In this document: one piece after another, positions 10,475 through 22,438 of the stretch | Numbering within the stretch: the first letter of the stretch is position 1 | Layout: each line of letters begins with the position of its first letter | Source: Mixophyes australis | Taxonomy: Eukaryota > Chordata > Amphibia > Anura > Limnodynastidae | Assembly: GCA_036250195.1 (NCBI GenBank) | Contig: JAVHZZ010000004.1 | Span: 317,811,706-317,875,705, forward strand | Direction of reading: 5' to 3' | Length of the DNA: 64,000 nucleotides | Position numbers and translations under genes: made by a program | The notes under the pieces: generated by a model | What the model was told of the DNA's origin: nothing | Database searches by the model: none | Seen by the model: only the letters and a program-made list of their open reading frames with translations

Positions 10475-10622
10475 GAACAATAAATGAAAACAAGTGAGAA
10501 AAGCTAAACACATTCATGTCTCTGTAAATATGTTTGCTACACTTACTTTATTAGCTCTATTAATTTGAAACCATTGTGGATAAGAATTTACAGTTCCCAG
10601 ATAAACCAAACAGAAAGCACTT

Positions 10623-10699
10623 AACAATTTGGAAATTGAAAAGTCAGAGATTTCAAAGACTCAAAAAATGTAATAGTCTTACATGTATCCTATTTCAAA
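10623..10699. repeat. Internal direct repeat, copy D (~77 bp)
   Basis: Homologous to copy C 375 bp upstream. Differences include gactcaaaaaatgtaatag versus gacgaaaataaaatgaaat and cctattt versus ccgattt. Confidence 0.85.
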
Positions 10700-10710
10700 T
10701 GGGGTAATTG

Positions 10711-10721
10711 CTTACCTACAG
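10711..10721 (-). other. 5' splice-donor-like sequence, minus strand
   Basis: The minus strand reads ctgtag|gtaag, a close match to the vertebrate donor consensus. It recurs in other units. I could not pair it with an acceptor or a convincing exon, so it may be coincidental or a relic of a transcribed ancestor. Confidence 0.2.
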
Positions 10722-10760
10722 TCAAGAAGTGGAGCTGTTCTAACAGGTTGATCTTCAGTT

Positions 10761-12661
10761 TGAGTTGCAAGTTAAACTAAAATTCCCATGCACTTGTAAT
10801 CCTTTTATAAGCCTAAACAATACAGTCACCAGCCAATCTGAAGTGAGATGACCTTTTCTTTGTCTTTCCCCAATAGAGGGGTGGGGCAATCTGGCTTTAA
10901 GAGAAATGGAGGTGCCTATTTCATTTACATATGCATACAAGACACTCTCTGCATAACAATAGGCATGGCTTGGATGAAACTTTCAATCAGATGATTCCAG
11001 AGATTCCAAGGAACTTGCTTCCTGTAGATAATTGACATCTTATATACTAAAGATCCTATTGAATTGTAATATTTTTCAATGTTATCATAAAACATTAAAC
11101 ATGTGTTGGAAATCTTAAGTTGTAACTAATGTGTAAAGCAATATGGAGAAATACCATATAAAGCATTGGCATATGCTAAATGGTGTCCAAATCCTATTGT
11201 ATATAAGCATTCTAGAACCAGCAAGTGTTCTAGAAGACATCATAACAATGTCCCTAAATCTGAACATTCCAAATATATCTGTCTAGCAACTTAACATTTT
11301 GTGGTGCTTTGTTGCAGTAAATAATACTGGCAAATATATGTATGAACAGATTAAAACATTAATCCTTTAAAAATGCTATGGATAGAAAGTGTTGTGCCAT
11401 TAAACAAATATAGTGATGCACCATTTCTAGAGCAGGATGTTTAACATGCCCAAAATAACAACTGAATGCAAGCAAGCTAAGTATAAGAACTAGATTTTCA
11501 AGCTCAAAAATGGTCAAGGGAAGCACTGACGTTAGATTTCTATGTAAATCTAGAAAACCTAAAAGGCAATACAACCCAAAATAAATATATCCGACTGGAA
11601 GATGTTGCCCAATGCCTACAATGCCCAAAACAGGAAGCACTTTCTCACCAGAAATGGAGCAAAAGAGAGAGCTTTGTTTTGGGTGATTTAAGCTTGGAAT
11701 GAATTTAGATGGATTGTGCTTTGTGGATCGTGCATGCTTTGTGGATCCATCCTGGAAAGCCTTCTTTTTTTGGCAGTTGTCTTGAGAGATAACTTTTTAA
11801 TTCCAATGTTGTTGAAGTTAAGTTGCCTATCAGATTTACAGTTTGAAGATAAACACCTAATTTTTCATGTTTTAAGCCCCATTTACAAAAGCATAAAATT
11901 GTTGTCCCTTACATTTTGACACCATACAGACAGGATAAATTTGCATATACAATGCCCTAAACAACACAGCACTGTCCTATAAAAGATACACAGGAAAGTG
12001 CTTAGTTTAGAGTGTTGAATACATTGTTATTTGCCTGAATTATAGAAAATAAAGGAAATTGACAACATTTCAAGATTTCCTGCTGCGTTTCCCATCATTC
12101 AAACTAGGAAGCATTTCATAAAGTTCAGCTCTAATAAAATATGCTGATAACAATTTGCAAATTGAAAAGTCAGAGATTTCAAAGACGAAAATAAAATGAA
12201 ATAGTCTCACATGTATCCGATTTCAAAATAAATATATCAGACTGGAAGATGTTGCCCAATGCCTACAATGCCCAAAACAGGAAGCACTTTCTCACCAGAA
12301 TTGGAACAAAAGAGAGAGCTTTGTTTTGGGTGATTTAAGCTTGGAATGAATGTAGATGTAAATCTGAATATTCAGGAACAATAAATGAATACAAGTGAGA
12401 AAAGCCAAACACATTCATGTCTCTGTAAATATGTTTGCTACACTTACTTTATTAGCTCTATTAATTTGAAACCATTGTGGATAAGAATTTACAGTTCCCA
12501 GATAAACCAAACAGAAAGCACTTAACAATTTGGAAATTGAAAAGTCAGAGATTTCAAAGACTCAAAAAATGTAATAGTCTTACATGTATCCTATTTCAAA
12601 TGGGGTAATTGCTTACCTACAGTCAAGAAGTGGAGCTGTTCTAACAGGTTGATCTTCAGTT
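10761..12661. repeat. Unit 7 (1901 bp), S head / T1 tail
   Basis: Head aagagaaatgg with a private gagttgcaag (usual gagttccaag) near 10763-10772. Other markers: cttaacatt, gcaccatttc, aactttttaattcc, cataaagttcag, gaatacaagtg. First member of trimer copy 1. Confidence 0.95.
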
Positions 12662-14562
12662 TGAGTTCCAAGTTAAACTAAAATTCCCATGCACTTGTAA
12701 TCCTTTTATAAGCCTAAACAATACAGTCACCAGCCAATCTGAAGTGAGATGACCTTTTCTTTGTCTTTCCCCAATAGAGGGGTGGGGCAATCTGGCTTTA
12801 AGACAAATGGAGGTGCCTATTTCATTTACATATGCATACAAGACACTCTCTGCATAACAATAGGCATGGCTTGGATGAAACTTTCAATCAGATGATTCCA
12901 GAGATTCCAAGGAACTTGCTTCCTGTAGATAATTGACATCTTATATACTAAAGATCCTATTGAATTGTAATATTTTTCAATGTTATCATAAAACATTAAA
13001 CATGTGTTGGAAATCTTAAGTTGTAACTAATGTGTAAAGCAATATGGAGAAATACCATATAAAGCATTGGCATATGCTAAATGGTGTCCAAATCCTATTG
13101 TATATAAGCATTCTAGAACCAGCAAGTGTTCTAGAAGACATCATAACAATGTCCCTAAATCTGAACATTCCAAATATATCTGTCTAGCAACTTAACATTT
13201 TGTGGTGCTTTGTTGCAGTAAATAATACTGGCAAATATATGTATGAACAGATTAAAACATTAATCCTTTAAAAATGCTATGGATAGAAAGTGTTGTGCCA
13301 TTAAACAAATATAGTGATGCACAATTTCTAGAGCAGGATGTTTAACATGCCCAAAATAACAACTGAATGCAAGCAAGCTAAGTATAAGAACTAGATTTTC
13401 AAGCTCAAAAATGGTCAAGGGAAGCACTGACGTTAGATTTCTATGTAAATCTAGAAAACCTAAAAGGCAATACAACCCAAAATAAATATATCCGACTGGA
13501 AGATGTTGCCCAATGCCTACAATGCCCAAAACAGGAAGCACTTTCTCACCAGAAATGGAGCAAAAGAGAGAGCTTTGTTTTGGGTGATTTAAGCTTGGAA
13601 TGAATTTAGATGGATTGTGCTTTGTGGATCGTGCATGCTTTGTGGATCCATCCTGGAAAGCCTTCTTTTTTTGGCAGTTGTCTTGAGAGATAACTTGTTA
13701 ATTCCAATGTTGTTGAAGTTAAGTTGCCTATCAGATTTACAGTTTGAAGATAAACACCTAATTTTTCATGTTTTAAGCCCCATTTACAAAAGCATAAAAT
13801 TGTTGTCCCTTACATTTTGACACCATACAGACAAGATAAATTTGCATATACAATGCCCTAAACAACACAGCACTGTCCTATAAAAGATACACAGGAAAGT
13901 GCTTAGTTTAGAGTGTTGAATACATTTTTATTTGCCTGAATTATAGAAAATAAAGGAAATTGACAACATTTCAAGATTTCCTGCTGCGTTTCCCATCATT
14001 CAAACTAGGAAGCATTTCATAAAGTTCAGCTCTAATAAAATATGCTGATAACAATTTGCAAATTGAAAAGTCAGAGATTTCAAAGACGAAAATAAAATGA
14101 AATAGTCTCACATGTATCCGATTTCAAAATAAATATATCAGACTGGAAGATGTTGCCCAATGCCTACAATGCCCAAAACAGGAAGCACTTTCTCACCAGA
14201 ATTGGAACAAAAGAGAGAGCTTTGTTTTGGGTGATTTAAGCTTGGAATGAATGTAGATGTAAATCTGAATATTCAGGAACAATAAATGAATACAAGTGAG
14301 AAAAGCCAAACACATTCATGTCTCTGTAAATATGTTTGCTACACTTACTTTATTAGCTCTATTAATTTGAAACCATTGTGGATAAGAATTTACAGTTCCC
14401 AGATAAACCAAACAGAAAGCACTTAACAATTTGGAAATTGAAAAGTCAGAGATTTCAAAGACTCAAAAAATGTAATAGTCTTACATGTATCCTATTTCAA
14501 ATGGGGTAATTGCTTACCTACAGTCAAGAAGTGGAGCTGTTCTAACAGGTTGATCTTCAGTT
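12662..14562. repeat. Unit 8 (1901 bp), C1 head / T1 tail
   Basis: Markers aagacaaatgg, gcacaatttc, catttttattt, cataaagttcag, gaatacaagtg. A private acaagataaattt (usual acaggataaattt) is near 13831. Matches U11 in type. Confidence 0.95.
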
Positions 14563-16463
14563 TGAGTTCCAAGTTAAACTAAAATTCCCATGCACTTGTA
14601 ATCCTTTTATAAGCCTAAACAATACAGTCACCAGCCAATCTGAAGTGAGATGACCTTTTCTTTGTCTTTCCCCAATAGAGGGGTGGGGCAATCTGGCTTT
14701 AAGACAAATGGAGGTGCCTATTTCATTTACATATGCATACAAGACACTCTCTGCATAACAATAGGCATGGCTTGGATGAAACTTTCAATCAGATGATTCC
14801 AGAGATTCCAAGGAACTTGCTTCCTGTAGATAATTGACATCTTATATACTAAAGATCCTATTGAATTGTAATATTTTTCAATGTTATCATAAAACATTAA
14901 ACATGTGTTGGAAATCTTAAGTTGTAACTAATGTGTAAAGCAATATGGAGAAATACCATATAAAGCATTGGCATATGCTAAATGGTGTCCAAATCCTATT
15001 GTATATAAGCATTCTAGAACCAGCAAGTGTTCTAGAAGACATCATAACAATGTCCCTAAATCTGAACATTCCAAATATATCTGTCTAGCAACTTAACATT
15101 TTGTGGTGCTTTGTTGCAGTAAATAATACTGGCAAATATATGTATGAACAGATTAAAACATTAATCCTTTAAAAATGCTATGGATAGAAAGTGTTGTGCC
15201 ATTAAACAAATATAGTGATGCACAATTTCTAGAGCAGGATGTTTAACATGCCCAAAATAACAACTGAATGCAAGCAAGCTAAGTATAAGAACTAGATTTT
15301 CAAGCTCAAAAATGGTCAAGGGAAGCACTGACGTTAGATTTCTATGTAAATCTAGAAAACCTAAAAGGCAATACAACCCAAAATAAATATATCCGACTGG
15401 AAGATGTTGCCCAATGCCTACAATGCCCAAAACAGGAAGCACTTTCTCACCAGAAATGGAGCAAAAGAGAGAGCTTTGTTTTGGGTGATTTAAGCTTGGA
15501 ATGAATTTAGATGGATTGTGCTTTGTGGATCGTGCATGCTTGGTGGATCCATCCTGGAAAGCCTTCTTTTTTTGGCAGTTGTCTTGAGAGATAACTTGTT
15601 AATTCCAATGTTGTTGAAGTTAAGTTGTCTATCAGATTTACAGTTTGAAGATAAACACCTAATTTTTCATGTTTTAAGCCCCATTTACAAAAGCATAAAA
15701 TTGTTGTCCCTTACATTTTGACACCATACAGACAGGATGAATTTGCATATACAATGCCCTAAACAACACAGCACTGTCCTATAAAAGATACACAGGAAAG
15801 TGCTTAGTTTAGAGTGTTGAATACATTGTTATTTGCCTGAATTATAGAAAATAAAGGAAATTGACGACATTTCAAGATTTCCTGCTGCGTTTCCCATCAT
15901 TCAAACTAGGAAGCATTTCATATAGTTCAGCTCTAATAAAATATGCTGATAACAATTTGCAAATTGAAAAGTCAGAGATTTCAAAGACGAAAATAAAATG
16001 AAATAGTCTCACATGTATCCGATTTCAAAATAAATATATCAGACTGGAAGATGTTGCCCAATGCCTACAATGCCCAAAACAGGAAGCACTTTCTCACCAG
16101 AAATGGAACAAAAGAGAGAGCTTTGTTTTGGGTGATTTAAGCTTGGAATGAATGTAGATGTAAATCTGAATATTCAGGAACAATAAATGAAAACAAGTGA
16201 GAAAAGCTAAACACATTCATGTCTCTGTAAATATGTTTGCTACACTTACTTTATTAGCTCTATTAATTTGAAACCATTGTGGATAAGAATTTACAGTTCC
16301 CAGATAAACCAAACAGAAAGCACTTAATAATTTGGAAATTGAAAAGTCAGAGATTTCAAAGACTCAAAAAATGTAATAGTCTTACATGTATCCTATTTCA
16401 AATGGGGTAATTGCTTACCTACAGTCAAGAAGTGGAGCTGTTCTAACAGGTTGATCTTCAGTT
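14563..16463. repeat. Unit 9 (1901 bp), C1 head / T3 tail
   Basis: Markers aagacaaatgg, gcacaatttc, gcttggtgg (15539), ttgtctatc, gacgacattt, catatagttcag. A private cttaataattt (usual cttaacaattt) is near 16324. Matches U12 in type. Confidence 0.95.
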
Positions 16464-18636
16464 TGAGTTCCAAGTTAAACTAAAATTCCCATGCACTTGT
16501 AATCCTTTTATAAGCCTAAACAATACAGTCACCAGCCAATCTGAAGTGAGATGACCTTTTCTTTGTCTTTCCCCAATAGAGGGGTGGGGCAATCTGGCTT
16601 TAAGAGAAATGGAGGTGCCTATTTCATTTACATATGCATACAAGACACTCTCTGCATAACAATAGGCATGGCTTGGATGAAACTTTCAATCAGATGATTC
16701 CAGAGATTCCAAGGAACTTGCTTCCTGTAGATAATTGACATCTTATATACTAAAGATCCTATTGAATTGTAATATTTTTCAATGTTATCATAAAACATTA
16801 AACATGTGTTGGAAATCTTAAGTTGTAACTAATGTGTAAAGCAATATGGAGAAATACCATATAAAGCATTGGCATATGCTAAATGGTGTCCAAATCCTAT
16901 TGTATATAAGCATTCTAGAACCAGCAAGTGTTCTAGAAGACATCATAACAATGTCCCTAAATCAGATGATTCCAGAGATTCCAAGGAACTTGCTTCCTGT
17001 AGATAATTGACATCTTATATACTAAAGATCCTATTGAATTGTAATATTTTTCAATGTTATCATAAAACATTAAACATGTGTTGGAAATCTTAAGTTGTAA
17101 CTAATGTGTAAAGCAATATGGAGAAATACCATATAAAGCATTGGCATATGCTAAATGGTGTCCAAATCCTATTGTATATAAGCATTCTAGAACCAGCAAG
17201 TGTTCTAGAAGACATCATAACAATGTCCCTAAATCTGAACATTCCAAATATATCTGTCTAGCAACTATACATTTTGTGGTGCTTTGTTGCAGTAAATAAT
17301 ACTGGCAAATATATGTATGAACAGATTAAAACATTAATCCTTTAAAAATGCTATGGATAGAAAGTGTTGTGCCATTAAACAAATATAGTGATGCACCATT
17401 TCTAGAGCAGGATGTTTAACATGCCCAAAATAACAACTGAATGCAAGCAAGCTAAGTATAAGAACTAGATTTTCAAGCTCAAAAATGGTCAAGGGAAGCA
17501 CTGACGTTAGATTTCTATGTAAATCTAGAAAACCTAAAAGGCAATACAACCCAAAATAAATATATCCGACTGGAAGATGTTGCCCAATGCCTACAATGCC
17601 CAAAACAGGAAGCACTTTCTCACCAGAAATGGAGCAAAAGAGAGAGCTTTGTTTTGGGTGATTTAAGCTTGGAATGAATTTAGATGGATTGTGCTTTGTG
17701 GATCGTGCATGCTTTGTGGATCCATCCTGGAAAGCCTTCTTTTTTTGGCAGTTGTCTTGAGAGATAACTTTTTAATTCCAATGTTGTTGAAGTTAAGTTG
17801 CCTATCAGATTTACAGTTTGAAGATAAACACCTAATTTTTCATGTTTTAAGCCCCATTTACAAAAGCATAAAATTGTTGTCCCTTACATTTTGACACCAT
17901 ACAGACAGGATAAATTTGCATATACAATGCCCTAAACAACACAGCACTGTCCTATAAAAGATACACAGGAAAGTGCTTAGTTTAGAGTGTTGAATACATT
18001 GTTATTTGCCTGAATTATAGAAAATAAAGGAAATTGACAACATTTCAAGATTTCCTGCTGCGTTTCCCATCATTCAAACTAGGAAGCATTTCATAAAGTT
18101 CAGCTCTAATAAAATATGCTGATAACAATTTGCAAATTGAAAAGTCAGAGATTTCAAAGACGAAAATAAAATGAAATAGTCTCACATGTATCCGATTTCA
18201 AAATAAATATATCAGACTGGAAGATGTTGCCCAATGCCTACAATGCCCAAAACAGGAAGCACTTTCTCACCAGAATTGGAACAAAAGAGAGAGCTTTGTT
18301 TTGGGTGATTTAAGCTTGGAATGAATGTAGATGTAAATCTGAATATTCAGGAACAATAAATGAATACAAGTGAGAAAAGCCAAACACATTCATGTCTCTG
18401 TAAATATGTTTGCTACACTTACTTTATTAGCTCTATTAATTTGAAACCATTGTGGATAAGAATTTACAGTTCCCAGATAAACCAAACAGAAAGCACTTAA
18501 CAATTTGGAAATTGAAAAGTCAGAGATTTCAAAGACTCAAAAAATGTAATAGTCTTACATGTATCCTATTTCAAATGGGGTAATTGCTTACCTACAGTCA
18601 AGAAGTGGAGCTGTTCTAACAGGTTGATCTTCAGTT
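16464..18636. repeat. Unit 10 (2173 bp), S head / T1 tail, intact 272-bp duplication
   Basis: Same duplication and junction as unit 5. It carries ctatacattttg and aacttttta, which U5 lacks. The duplication therefore sits on at least two backgrounds, as expected if conversion or exchange moves it between units. Confidence 0.95.
16688..17231. repeat. 272-bp internal tandem duplication, unit 10
   Basis: Copies 16688-16959 and 16960-17231, with the same aatc junction as unit 5. Confidence 0.93.
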
Positions 18637-20537
18637 TGAGTTCCAAGTTAAACTAAAATTCCCATGCACTTGTAATCCTTTTATAAGCCTAAACAATACA
18701 GTCACCAGCCAATCTGAAGTGAGATGACCTTTTCTTTGTCTTTCCCCAATAGAGGGGTGGGGCAATCTGGCTTTAAGACAAATGGAGGTGCCTATTTCAT
18801 TTACATATGCATACAAGACACTCTCTGCATAACAATAGGCATGGCTTGGATGAAACTTTCAATCAGATGATTCCAGAGATTCCAAGGAACTTGCTTCCTG
18901 TAGATAATTGACATCTTATATACTAAAGATCCTATTGAATTGTAATATTTTTCAATGTTATCATAAAACATTAAACATGTGTTGGAAATCTTAAGTTGTA
19001 ACTAATGTGTAAAGCAATATGGAGAAATACCATATAAAGCATTGGCATATGCTAAATGGTGTCCAAATCCTATTGTATATAAGCATTCTAGAACCAGCAA
19101 GTGTTCTAGAAGACATCATAACAATGTCCCTAAATCTGAACATTCCAAATATATCTGTCTAGCAACTTAACATTTTGTGGTGCTTTGTTGCAGTAAATAA
19201 TACTGGCAAATATATGTATGAACAGATTAAAACATTAATCCTTTAAAAATGCTATGGATAGAAAGTGTTGTGCCATTAAACAAATATAGTGATGCACAAT
19301 TTCTAGAGCAGGATGTTTAACATGCCCAAAATAACAACTGAATGCAAGCAAGCTAAGTATAAGAACTAGATTTTCAAGCTCAAAAATGGTCAAGGGAAGC
19401 ACTGACGTTAGATTTCTATGTAAATCTAGAAAACCTAAAAGGCAATACAACCCAAAATAAATATATCCGACTGGAAGATGTTGCCCAATGCCTACAATGC
19501 CCAAAACAGGAAGCACTTTCTCACCAGAAATGGAGCAAAAGAGAGAGCTTTGTTTTGGGTGATTTAAGCTTGGAATGAATTTAGATGGATTGTGCTTTGT
19601 GGATCGTGCATGCTTTGTGGATCCATCCTGGAAAGCCTTCTTTTTTTGGCAGTTGTCTTGAGAGATAACTTGTTAATTCCAATGTTGTTGAAGTTAAGTT
19701 GCCTATCAGATTTACAGTTTGAAGATAAACACCTAATTTTTCATGTTTTAAGCCCCATTTACAAAAGCATAAAATTGTTGTCCCTTACATTTTGACACCA
19801 TACAGACAGGATAAATTTGCATATACAATGCCCTAAACAACACAGCACTGTCCTATAAAAGATACACAGGAAAGTGCTTAGTTTAGAGTGTTGAATACAT
19901 TTTTATTTGCCTGAATTATAGAAAATAAAGGAAATTGACAACATTTCAAGATTTCCTGCTGCGTTTCCCATCATTCAAACTAGGAAGCATTTCATAAAGT
20001 TCAGCTCTAATAAAATATGCTGATAACAATTTGCAAATTGAAAAGTCAGAGATTTCAAAGACGAAAATAAAATGAAATAGTCTCACATGTATCCGATTTC
20101 AAAATAAATATATCAGACTGGAAGATGTTGCCCAATGCCTACAATGCCCAAAACAGGAAGCACTTTCTCACCAGAATTGGAACAAAAGAGAGAGCTTTGT
20201 TTTGGGTGATTTAAGCTTGGAATGAATGTAGATGTAAATCTGAATATTCAGGAACAATAAATGAATACAAGTGAGAAAAGCCAAACACATTCATGTCTCT
20301 GTAAATATGTTTGCTACACTTACTTTATTAGCTCTATTAATTTGAAACCATTGTGGATAAGAATTTACAGTTCCCAGATAAACCAAACAGAAAGCACTTA
20401 ACAATTTGGAAATTGAAAAGTCAGAGATTTCAAAGACTCAAAAAATGTAATAGTCTTACATGTATCCTATTTCAAATGGGGTAATTGCTTACCTACAGTC
20501 AAGAAGTGGAGCTGTTCTAACAGGTTGATCTTCAGTT
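18637..20537. repeat. Unit 11 (1901 bp), C1 head / T1 tail
   Basis: Same marker set as U8 (gcacaatttc, catttttattt, gaatacaagtg), without the private acaagataaattt of U8. Confidence 0.95.
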
Positions 20538-22438
20538 TGAGTTCCAAGTTAAACTAAAATTCCCATGCACTTGTAATCCTTTTATAAGCCTAAACAATAC
20601 AGTCACCAGCCAATCTGAAGTGAGATGACCTTTTCTTTGTCTTTCCCCAATAGAGGGGTGGGGCAATCTGGCTTTAAGACAAATGGAGGTGCCTATTTCA
20701 TTTACATATGCATACAAGACACTCTCTGCATAACAATAGGCATGGCTTGGATGAAACTTTCAATCAGATGATTCCAGAGATTCCAAGGAACTTGCTTCCT
20801 GTAGATAATTGACATCTTATATACTAAAGATCCTATTGAATTGTAATATTTTTCAATGTTATCATAAAACATTAAACATGTGTTGGAAATCTTAAGTTGT
20901 AACTAATGTGTAAAGCAATATGGAGAAATACCATATAAAGCATTGGCATATGCTAAATGGTGTCCAAATCCTATTGTATATAAGCATTCTAGAACCAGCA
21001 AGTGTTCTAGAAGACATCATAACAATGTCCCTAAATCTGAACATTCCAAATATATCTGTCTAGCAACTTAACATTTTGTGGTGCTTTGTTGCAGTAAATA
21101 ATACTGGCAAATATATGTATGAACAGATTAAAACATTAATCCTTTAAAAATGCTATGGATAGAAAGTGTTGTGCCATTAAACAAATATAGTGATGCACAA
21201 TTTCTAGAGCAGGATGTTTAACATGCCCAAAATAACAACTGAATGCAAGCAAGCTAAGTATAAGAACTAGATTTTCAAGCTCAAAAATGGTCAAGGGAAG
21301 CACTGACGTTAGATTTCTATGTAAATCTAGAAAACCTAAAAGGCAATACAACCCAAAATAAATATATCCGACTGGAAGATGTTGCCCAATGCCTACAATG
21401 CCCAAAACAGGAAGCACTTTCTCACCAGAAATGGAGCAAAAGAGAGAGCTTTGTTTTGGGTGATTTAAGCTTGGAATGAATTTAGATGGATTGTGCTTTG
21501 TGGATCGTGCATGCTTGGTGGATCCATCCTGGAAAGCCTTCTTTTTTTGGCAGTTGTCTTGAGAGATAACTTGTTAATTCCAATGTTGTTGAAGTTAAGT
21601 TGTCTATCAGATTTACAGTTTGAAGATAAACACCTAATTTTTCATGTTTTAAGCCCCATTTACAAAAGCATAAAATTGTTGTCCCTTACATTTTGACACC
21701 ATACAGACAGGATGAATTTGCATATACAATGCCCTAAACAACACAGCACTGTCCTATAAAAGATACACAGGAAAGTGCTTAGTTTAGAGTGTTGAATACA
21801 TTGTTATTTGCCTGAATTATAGAAAATAAAGGAAATTGACGACATTTCAAGATTTCCTGCTGCGTTTCCCATCATTCAAACTAGGAAGCATTTCATATAG
21901 TTCAGCTCTAATAAAATATGCTGATAACAATTTGCAAATTGAAAAGTCAGAGATTTCAAAGACGAAAATAAAATGAAATAGTCTCACATGTATCCGATTT
22001 CAAAATAAATATATCAGACTGGAAGATGTTGCCCAATGCCTACAATGCCCAAAACAGGAAGCACTTTCTCACCAGAAATGGAACAAAAGAGAGAGCTTTG
22101 TTTTGGGTGATTTAAGCTTGGAATGAATGTAGATGTAAATCTGAATATTCAGGAACAATAAATGAAAACAAGTGAGAAAAGCTAAACACATTCATGTCTC
22201 TGTAAATATGTTTGCTACACTTACTTTATTAGCTCTATTAATTTGAAACCATTGTGGATAAGAATTTACAGTTCCCAGATAAACCAAACAGAAAGCACTT
22301 AACAATTTGGAAATTGAAAAGTCAGAGATTTCAAAGACTCAAAAAATGTAATAGTCTTACATGTATCCTATTTCAAATGGGGTAAATGCTTACCTACAGT
22401 CAGGAAGTGGAGCTGCTCTAACAGGTTGATCTTCAGTT
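20538..22438. repeat. Unit 12 (1901 bp), C1 head / T3 tail
   Basis: Same markers as U9 (gcttggtgg, gacgacattt, catatagttcag). Its end differs: ggtaaatgctt, gtcagg and gctgctcta lead into the U13 class. Confidence 0.95.

Larger units (their letters stand above)
10147..10484 (+). other. Cluster of AATAAA hexamers
   Basis: AATAAA begins at about 10147, 10232, 10289, 10326 and 10479, all downstream of the TATA-like element and on the same strand. They are consistent with cryptic polyadenylation signals. In sequence this AT-rich, several are expected by chance. Confidence 0.25.
8860..10760. repeat. Unit 6 (1901 bp), C1 head / T1 tail; reference unit for internal features
   Basis: A standard-length unit used here to place internal motifs. 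Markers: aagacaaatgg, ggcatatgc, cttaacatt, gcacaatttc, catttttattt, cataaagttcag, tatcagactgg, gaaaacaagtg. CpG dinucleotides counted by eye are 6, near 9629, 9690, 9827, 10184, 10285 and 10317. None occur before 9629. Confidence 0.95.
10761..16463. repeat. Trimeric higher-order repeat, copy 1 (U7-U9, 5703 bp)
   Basis: Order: S head with aacttttta, then C1 head with gcacaatttc and catttttattt, then C1 head with gcttggtgg and gacgacattt. The same order of three types recurs at 16464-22438. Copy 2 is longer because its first unit carries the 272-bp duplication. Confidence 0.75.
16464..22438. repeat. Trimeric higher-order repeat, copy 2 (U10-U12, 5975 bp)
   Basis: Matches U7-U9 in type order. 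Length exceeds copy 1 by exactly 272 bp, the duplication in U10. The tail of U12 ends in gtcagg rather than gtcaag, marking the exit into the U13 class. Confidence 0.75.
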
